Below, piece after piece: positions 36,555-42,635 of a stretch of 42,635 bases of DNA. The notes under the pieces are model-generated. The model made no database searches. It was not told the origin of the DNA and saw only the letters and a program-made list of their open reading frames with translations. The translations under genes and the position numbers were made by a program. Every line of letters starts with the position of its first letter. The first letter of the stretch is position 1. Origin of the DNA: an uncultured Bacilli bacterium (GTDB lineage: Bacteria > Bacillota_I > Bacilli_A > RF39 > UBA660); assembly GCA_947631475.1 (NCBI GenBank), contig CANRLI010000003.1:1-42635 (forward strand), in the 5' to 3' direction.

Positions 36555-38510
36555 TTATTCGCTTTTTAATTCAAAAAGAATATCGCGTAGTTCCATAGCT
36601 CTTTCGAAATCTAAATTTTTAGCTGCTTCCTTCATTTCTTCTTCAATTTTAAATAATAATTTTTCTTTATCTTTTTTACTTATCTTAGTTGTCTCTTTAT
36701 TTTCTTTATTTTCAGGAATTATGTTACTTACTACTTCCCTTATTTCTTTAATTATAGTTTTTGGTTTTATACCATGTTCTTTATTATAATTATCTTGGAT
36801 TTGACGACGACGATTTGTTTCTGTAATTGCTAATTCCATTGCTTCACTTATAATGTCAGCGTACATAATTACATGACCATTTTCGTTACGAGCACAACGA
36901 CCAATGGTTTGTATTAAACTGCGGCTACTTCTTAGGAAGCCTTGTTTATCAGCATCCATAATACATATTAAGCTTACTTCAGGAATGTCTATGCCTTCTC
37001 TTAATAAATTAATACCAACAACAACGTCATATTTACCAATTCTTAGTTCTTGAATGATTTTTAAACGCTCTAAAGTTTTTATTTCATTATGTAAGTAAGC
37101 TACTTTAATTCCAACTTCTTTTAAATAATTTGTTAATTCCTCGGCCATACGAATTGTTAACGTAGTGATTAAAACTCGTTCATTTTTGGCTTTACGAATA
37201 TTTATTTGTTCAATAATATCATCGATTTGCCCATCTGTTTGTTTAACTTCGATTGTTGGATCTAGTAGTCCAGTTGGTCTAATAATTTGTTCAACATACT
37301 GTTGATTAGTTTTTTCTAATTCGTATTCGCCTGGAGTTGCTGATATATATATTGCTTGATTAATTTTGCTTTCAAATTCTTCAAATTTTAATGGTCGATT
37401 ATCTAAAGCACTAGGTAGTCTAAAGCCATAATCAACTAAAGTTTGTTTACGCATTCTATCACCATTATACATCCCTCTTACTTGTGGCAAGGTAACATGT
37501 GATTCATCAACAATTAACAAAAAATCTTTAGGAAAAAAATCAATTAAACATGATGGTGTTTCACCTTCGGCTCTTAAAGCTAAATGTCGTGAATAATTTT
37601 CAACACCACTACAAAAACCTGTTTCTTTAAGCATTTCTAAATCATAATTAGTTCTTTCTCGTAATCTTTGTTCTTCTATTAGTTTATTATTTTGATGTAA
37701 TACGTTTAATCTTTCATCTAATTCTACTTTTATGCGACGAATAGCTTCTTGTAATTTGTCTGGACCTGTAACGAAATGTGAGGCTGGGAAAATGCTAATA
37801 GTTTTTTTATTGGATATGAAAACGCCTGTTAGAGGGTCGAACGTAGTTATACGGTCAACTTCATCACCAAATAACTCTATTTTAATACCATAAGCTTTTT
37901 CATTTACTGGAATGATATCAATACTATCCCCACGTACACGGAATGTTCCACGATGAAAGTCTAGGTCGCTTCTTTCATATGTCATATCGATTAATTTGTT
38001 AATAATGTCATTTCTTTTTATAGTATCGCCAACATTTAGAGTAAGCATCATTTTTTCATATTCTTCTTTTTCACCTATACCATAAATACATGATACAGAT
38101 GCAACAACAATAACGTCACGATTATTAATCAAGGCACTAGTTGCACCATGACGTAATTCATCTATTTCATCATTAATTGACGCATCTTTTTCTATATAAG
38201 TATCACTTTGAGGTACATATGCCTCTGGTTGATAATAATCATAATAAGATACAAAGTACTCAACATGATTCTCAGGAAACAACTCTTTAAACTCTGCATA
38301 TAATTGTCCAGCTAAGGTCTTATTATGAGCCAAAACAAGCGTCGGTTTATTAACTTTTGCAATTACATTTGCAATCGTAAAAGTTTTACCAGTACCTGTT
38401 GCACCCAGTAAAACCTGCTCTTTCTTGCCTTCGTTGATACCTTTAACTAACTCATCAATCGCCTTAGGTTGATCACCACTAGGTTTATATTTTGATACTA
38501 ATTTAAACAT
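36555..38510 (-). CDS. uvrB: Excinuclease ABC subunit UvrB
   Basis: [24 protein letters not shown]...[17 protein letters not shown]...[41 protein letters not shown]-terminal UVR motif. Confidence 0.98.
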   Translation of the reverse strand: MFKLVSKYKPSGDQPKAIDELVKGINEGKKEQVLLGATGTGKTFTIANVIAKVNKPTLVLAHNKTLAGQLYAEFKELFPENHVEYFVSYYDYYQPEAYVPQSDTYIEKDASINDEIDELRHGATSALINNRDVIVVASVSCIYGIGEKEEYEKMMLTLNVGDTIKRNDIINKLIDMTYERSDLDFHRGTFRVRGDSIDIIPVNEKAYGIKIELFGDEVDRITTFDPLTGVFISNKKTISIFPASHFVTGPDKLQEAIRRIKVELDERLNVLHQNNKLIEEQRLRERTNYDLEMLKETGFCSGVENYSRHLALRAEGETPSCLIDFFPKDFLLIVDESHVTLPQVRGMYNGDRMRKQTLVDYGFRLPSALDNRPLKFEEFESKINQAIYISATPGEYELEKTNQQYVEQIIRPTGLLDPTIEVKQTDGQIDDIIEQINIRKAKNERVLITTLTIRMAEELTNYLKEVGIKVAYLHNEIKTLERLKIIQELRIGKYDVVVGINLLREGIDIPEVSLICIMDADKQGFLRSSRSLIQTIGRCARNENGHVIMYADIISEAMELAITETNRRRQIQDNYNKEHGIKPKTIIKEIREVVSNIIPENKENKETTKISKKDKEKLLFKIEEEMKEAAKNLDFERAMELRDILFELKSE

Positions 38511-38772
38511 ATTATCTCTCCTTAAAAGTTATTTTTTAACTAAAAAGTTTAAAAGCCTGATAAGAAAACAATTGCGGCATCCATATTTATCAAATAACAC
38601 TATGTGTTAAACTAAAAGATATTCTAACACTGAATAACACACAAGACAATAATAAAAGGTATTACTATATTAGTCATATAAATATATAAGTTACTATTAC
38701 TATGAATGAAAAGTGCAAATTCTTTTAACATAAATACCAAACTTTTTTTAATACTAATAATAGGTGAAGTTT

Positions 38773-39576
38773 ATGAAAAAGTCGAAGAAATTATATAATT
38801 TATTTTTCTTTGGGTCAATCCTTTTATTTGCTATAAGTTTTTGGTATGTTTTTTCTTGGGGAAAAGATACGGCTAATATAATGAAACTTAGAAATGATAT
38901 TTGGAATGATACGGAGATAATTGAAAGGAACAGTAGTTATGACTTGGTTAATCCCCCATCAAATACAAATGATTTATCTTGGGCTTTTCAAGAGGCTTCC
39001 TTTTTAGAAGTGGACTTTACTGATTTGATTAAAAAGAATGATGAAACAGTAGCATATATAGAAGTTAATGGAACTAATATTTCGTATCCTGTAGTAAAAA
39101 CAATTGATAACGAGTTTTATTTAAACCATTCTTTTGATAAGAAGAAAAATAAAGCAGGTTGGATTTTTTTAGACTATCGTAACAATTTTGATGATTTAAG
39201 CAATAATACAATTATATATGGTCATAAAGTAAAAAATGAGACGATGTTTTCTGAATTAAATAATTTATTAAATGAAGAATGGTTTGATAATTTAGACAAT
39301 CATTTAATCAATATATCAACATTAAAAGAAAATACAATTTGGCAAATTTTTAGTGTTTATACTATTGATGAAGAAAGTTATTATTTAAAAACATTTTTTG
39401 AAAGTGATGAAGAATTTCAAACATACATAGATACAATTTTAGCGCGTAGTAATTTTAAATTTAATACAAATACTAATATTAATGATAAAATACTTACGTT
39501 ATCAACTTGTTATAATACAACTGGTAAAAGAATTGTTATTCATGCAAAATTAATTAAAAAAGGGCTACATTCTTAG
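38773..39576 (+). CDS. Class B sortase
   Basis: N-terminal TM; VNGTNISYPVVKTIDNEFYLNHSFDKKKNKAGWIFLDYRN; catalytic His in IYGHKVKNETMF; catalytic Cys in TLSTC (TGT 39508-39510); downstream Arg in GKRIVIHA. Confidence 0.92.
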   Translation: MKKSKKLYNLFFFGSILLFAISFWYVFSWGKDTANIMKLRNDIWNDTEIIERNSSYDLVNPPSNTNDLSWAFQEASFLEVDFTDLIKKNDETVAYIEVNGTNISYPVVKTIDNEFYLNHSFDKKKNKAGWIFLDYRNNFDDLSNNTIIYGHKVKNETMFSELNNLLNEEWFDNLDNHLINISTLKENTIWQIFSVYTIDEESYYLKTFFESDEEFQTYIDTILARSNFKFNTNTNINDKILTLSTCYNTTGKRIVIHAKLIKKGLHS

Positions 39577-39588
39577 TAGTCCCTTTTG
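39556..39588. terminator. Shared bidirectional terminator between sortase and surface-protein genes
   Basis: AAAAGGG(-)CTAC-ATTCTTA-GTAGTCCCTTTT (one bulge) with A/T runs on both sides. Confidence 0.6.
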
Positions 39589-40310
39589 TATAATTTAAAT
39601 CCAAAAAAGCAAATACTTATAATACTTATTATTTCGATTGTTAAATAAATTGTTATTGTATCAGCTGTATATGGGTTATCTTCTTGGATACCGAAAAGTT
39701 CATTAATTTTAGCTAGTGAAAGTTCTTCTTTAGGCATTATATCTTTATCAACACCATTTATTTCTAAAACACCTTTAGTCGTATCTTCTGGAACCCATAA
39801 TGTTGGTTTATTTGTTGCTTCTGTTTTATTAACTATTTTAGCATCGTCTTTTAAACTTAATTTGGGAATTTCGGTAACATTACTTCCTTGACCTAATTCA
39901 ATGCCACCAAAACCATTTCCAGATACATCTATAATACCAAGAAAGGTTACTAAAGATCCGTTAATTAATAAACCTGCGTTACCACCTGTTAATTTAATAT
40001 CCTTAATAGTTGCTGTACTTTTGTAAATTTGGAGAACATATACTCCGTCCCAAATTGTGTTATCATTACTTCTATCACTGCCAAAAGTTCCAACATATTT
40101 CATAGTATGATTAGCACCATCTATATAAAGATCTCTTGTTATATTAATTTTTTGAGTTGTTTCAATATCATTTTTTAATACAATTGTATCAATGTCTTCG
40201 TCTTGAAGAGCTTCTAGAAATTCTTGTTGGTTACTAACAAAACTTGATTGAGCATTAACAAATACAGCTGGTAGTAAAAATATAGCTAACAAAAAAATTA
40301 ATTTTTTCAT
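39573..40310 (-). CDS. Secreted, beta-helix-like cell-surface protein with candidate sortase sorting signal NPYTAD
   Basis: Signal peptide MKKLIFLLAIFLLPAVFVNAQ; DTIVLKNDIETTQKINITRDLYIDGANHTMKY; C-terminus DNPYTADTITIYLTIEIISIISICFFGFKLYKRDY (motif, hydrophobic stretch, basic tail). Confidence 0.75.
   Translation of the reverse strand: MKKLIFLLAIFLLPAVFVNAQSSFVSNQQEFLEALQDEDIDTIVLKNDIETTQKINITRDLYIDGANHTMKYVGTFGSDRSNDNTIWDGVYVLQIYKSTATIKDIKLTGGNAGLLINGSLVTFLGIIDVSGNGFGGIELGQGSNVTEIPKLSLKDDAKIVNKTEATNKPTLWVPEDTTKGVLEINGVDKDIMPKEELSLAKINELFGIQEDNPYTADTITIYLTIEIISIISICFFGFKLYKRDY
39660..39677 (-). other. Candidate cell-wall sorting motif NPYTAD
   Basis: Minus-strand AACCCATATACAGCTGAT. Confidence 0.65.
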
Positions 40311-40444
40311 TATTTTTATTCTCCTTTCTAATAATAGTTTTATAATTAAATAAAGAGTTATGCTTAAAAATGTTTAATTTTATTGGAAATATTTACTAAA
40401 TGTTAATTTAAATATTTAAAATAATATGATTATGAGGTGGAATA

Positions 40445-40744
40445 ATGACGATAAATAATAATTATTGGCAAGAAGAATTTAATAAGGCCTTAGAAGAAAA
40501 TATTAATGATGTTGAACTTTTAAATTTTCTTAATAATCCTGAACGAGTTAAAAGATATTCTATTGAGCAGTGGGGAGTATGGACTAAGTATGATGAAAAT
40601 GGTGTATTAGTTGATATTAGAATGCTTGTACCAGAAATTGTTGATGAACTAACATTAAGAATTAATTTACATAAATATAAACATGCCTATGAATATTATC
40701 AAAAAATAGGAACGCCTTATAAGGGTGATATCGAGAAAAGCTAA
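40445..40744 (+). CDS. Small protein of unknown function (99 aa)
   Basis: RBS gaggtgg before ATG; no recognisable domain. Confidence 0.5.
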   Translation: MTINNNYWQEEFNKALEENINDVELLNFLNNPERVKRYSIEQWGVWTKYDENGVLVDIRMLVPEIVDELTLRINLHKYKHAYEYYQKIGTPYKGDIEKS

Positions 40745-40860
40745 ACGTAAGCAAAAGATGATGAAAGATGATATTTGTTAAAAAAGAAAAATTAATTTTT
40801 GTTGTTTAAAAAAGGTTTTTTCTTTGATATACTTAATAAGTAATAGGGTTAGGTGATATT

Positions 40861-42483
40861 ATGCAGACAGTATATATTTTTGGACATAAAATGCCTGATA
40901 CAGATACGGTTTGTGCTAGTATAAGTTTAGCTTATTTAAAAAATAAACAAGGTTGGAAAACGGAAGCTAAAGTTTTAGGAACTTTAAATAAGGAAACAAG
41001 CTTTGTATTAGATTATTTTAAAATAAAAGAACCAGAGTTTTTAAATGATGTAAAGGTTCAAATTAGGAATATGAACTATAACAAAGATGCGATGATAGAA
41101 GAGAATATATCAATATTTCAAACATATAAAGAAATGATAAAATATGGTGTTACAGGTTTTCCTTTGGTAAATAATCATAGAAAATTAACAGGTTATGTTA
41201 ATGTTAAAGAAATATCTAAATATTTAATTGAAGGTAATATTAATTATCTTAAGACTTCTTACGATAATATATTGGCAACATTAGAAGCAAAAGAAATATT
41301 GCGTTTTGATGATGAAATCGAAGGCAATGTTTTGGCGGCAGCTTATAAAAGTGAAACTTTTATAAGTCGTGTAAAACTTCAACCTAACAATATTTTATTA
41401 GTTGGAGATAGATATAAAATATTGGAGTATGCTGTTAATTCAGGAATTAAGTTATTGATTTGTGTTAATGGTGATATAGTACCTGATAATTTATTAGAAA
41501 TAGCTAAAAAGAATCGAGTTAATATTATCTGTACACAAATGGGAACATTTAAATGTGCAAACATGATAAAATTATGCAATTATGTTAATATTTTGAATAT
41601 TAATCCTCATCCTGTAACGTTTAGTCCAAGTGATTATCGCAATGATTTTGTAGAAATTAGTGGTAAATTAGGTCATACTAATTATCCAATTGTTAATAAA
41701 AAGGGTATTTGTCTAGGTATGATGCGCTTGATTGATATTAATAATTATGAAAGAAAACAGGTAATTTTAGTAGATCATAATCAACAATCTCAAAGTGTTG
41801 ATGGAATTGAAGAAGCCCAAATATTAGAAATTATTGATCATCATAATTTGGGAACTATCGGAACATCTAAACCTATTAATTTTCGTAGTATGCCAGTTGG
41901 TTGTACATGTACTATTATTTATCAATTGTATCAAGAAGCTAATGTGCCAATCCCACCGGATATTGCAGGAATTATGTTATCAGCAATTCTTTCTGATACC
42001 TTATTATTTAAATCTCCTACAACAACCAAGATGGATATTGAAGTTGGTAATAAGTTAGCAGAAATAGCTAATGTTGATGTTAATGAATATGGCATGATGA
42101 TGTTTAAGGCAGCTTCATCAGTTAGTGAATTAAGTGTTTCTGATATTATTCATAGTGATATGAAAACTTATAAATATGATGATTCTAATATAGCAATTAG
42201 TCAGATTATGACGTTAGATTTTGATGATATACATGAAAGAACTGAGGACGTTATAATGGAACTTAATAAAATGTGTGAATATGGTGGGCTTAAAATTGCT
42301 TTATTATTTGTTACAGATGTTATTAGAAATGGTTCTTACTTATTCTATAATGAAAAGTGTAAAGATATCATTGAGGAAGCATATGGAATAACTGAAATAT
42401 ATCAGGGTATTTATTTTGATGGCGTTGTATCACGTAAAAAACAAATGCTACCACCACTATTAGACTTAGAAGAAAGAAGATAA
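40861..42483 (+). CDS. ppaC: Manganese-dependent (family II) inorganic pyrophosphatase with CBS/DRTGG regulatory insert
   Basis: IFGHKMPDTDTVCASISLAYL; VDHNQQSQSVDGIEEAQILEIIDHHNLGTI; inserted CBS-like pair and DRTGG-like segment between residues ~70 and ~300. Confidence 0.9.
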   Translation: MQTVYIFGHKMPDTDTVCASISLAYLKNKQGWKTEAKVLGTLNKETSFVLDYFKIKEPEFLNDVKVQIRNMNYNKDAMIEENISIFQTYKEMIKYGVTGFPLVNNHRKLTGYVNVKEISKYLIEGNINYLKTSYDNILATLEAKEILRFDDEIEGNVLAAAYKSETFISRVKLQPNNILLVGDRYKILEYAVNSGIKLLICVNGDIVPDNLLEIAKKNRVNIICTQMGTFKCANMIKLCNYVNILNINPHPVTFSPSDYRNDFVEISGKLGHTNYPIVNKKGICLGMMRLIDINNYERKQVILVDHNQQSQSVDGIEEAQILEIIDHHNLGTIGTSKPINFRSMPVGCTCTIIYQLYQEANVPIPPDIAGIMLSAILSDTLLFKSPTTTKMDIEVGNKLAEIANVDVNEYGMMMFKAASSVSELSVSDIIHSDMKTYKYDDSNIAISQIMTLDFDDIHERTEDVIMELNKMCEYGGLKIALLFVTDVIRNGSYLFYNEKCKDIIEEAYGITEIYQGIYFDGVVSRKKQMLPPLLDLEERR

Positions 42484-42499
42484 GGTCTTCTTTTTTTAA
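42477..42499 (+). terminator. Pyrophosphatase terminator AGAAGA-TAAGG-TCTTCT-T run
   Basis: Short perfect stem spanning the stop codon, followed by T tract. Confidence 0.65.
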
Positions 42500-42567
42500 T
42501 TATAATAAAATAGTTAAGATTACTGTGGACAAAAAAGCAATTATCTACAATAATTGCGCAGACTGTT

Positions 42568-42600
42568 GACAAATAGGTAAAATAAATTACTTATTTGTCT
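42568..42600. repeat. Imperfect inverted repeat GACAAATAGGTAA...TTACTTATTTGTC, possibly a terminator
   Basis: 12 of 13 bp complementary; followed by TTTTATTTT. Confidence 0.6.
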
Positions 42601-42635
42601 TTTATTTTGAAAAATTTTAGATATTATTTAAAAAA

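Noticed and set aside
38581-38640. Inverted repeat TAACAC-TAT-GTGTTA upstream of uvrB as a LexA/SOS box
   Set aside because: Does not match the Gram-positive LexA consensus (CGAAC-N4-GTTCG); short palindromes are expected in this AT-rich intergenic DNA.
40725-40781. Short basic frame after the 99-aa ORF (VISRKAKRKQKMMKDDIC) as a frameshifted C-terminus
   Set aside because: Only 18 codons; no slippery site or conservation evidence available from the sequence alone.
41834-42058. Plus-strand ORF in an alternative frame within the pyrophosphatase gene
   Set aside because: Embedded in a conserved family II PPase reading frame; product looks like an out-of-frame translation.

Overview
This is a ~42.6 kb, very AT-rich chromosomal window, by gene content from a low-GC Firmicutes/Bacilli-type genome (taxon not determinable by eye). 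Housekeeping genes: htpG, typA/bipA, lysS, cysS, uvrB, a CBS/DRTGG-type family II pyrophosphatase, a FemAB-type ligase, a YugP-like metallopeptidase, a YfcC-like transporter and a deoxyinosine-glycosylase-like protein. These are interspersed with small membrane, lipo- and orphan proteins. I saw no rRNA, tRNA, CRISPR array, transposase or phage genes. The dominant feature is a single ~13.6 kb gene (about 4534 aa). It encodes an N-terminally membrane-anchored, M26/Zmp-like zinc metalloprotease with HETLH motif, whose stalk has about 14 regular ~205-aa modules. Other points of interest are a class B sortase convergent with a surface protein carrying a candidate NPYTAD sorting signal; a CIRCE-like operator over the htpG promoter; an unlisted 45-aa basic protein with its own promoter, RBS and terminator; a translationally coupled pair of a 986-aa orphan with V/K/P/T-rich tail and a membrane protein; a tandem pair of paralogous orphans; and a stand-alone Clp-N protein. 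All calls are by reading motifs; no searches were run.
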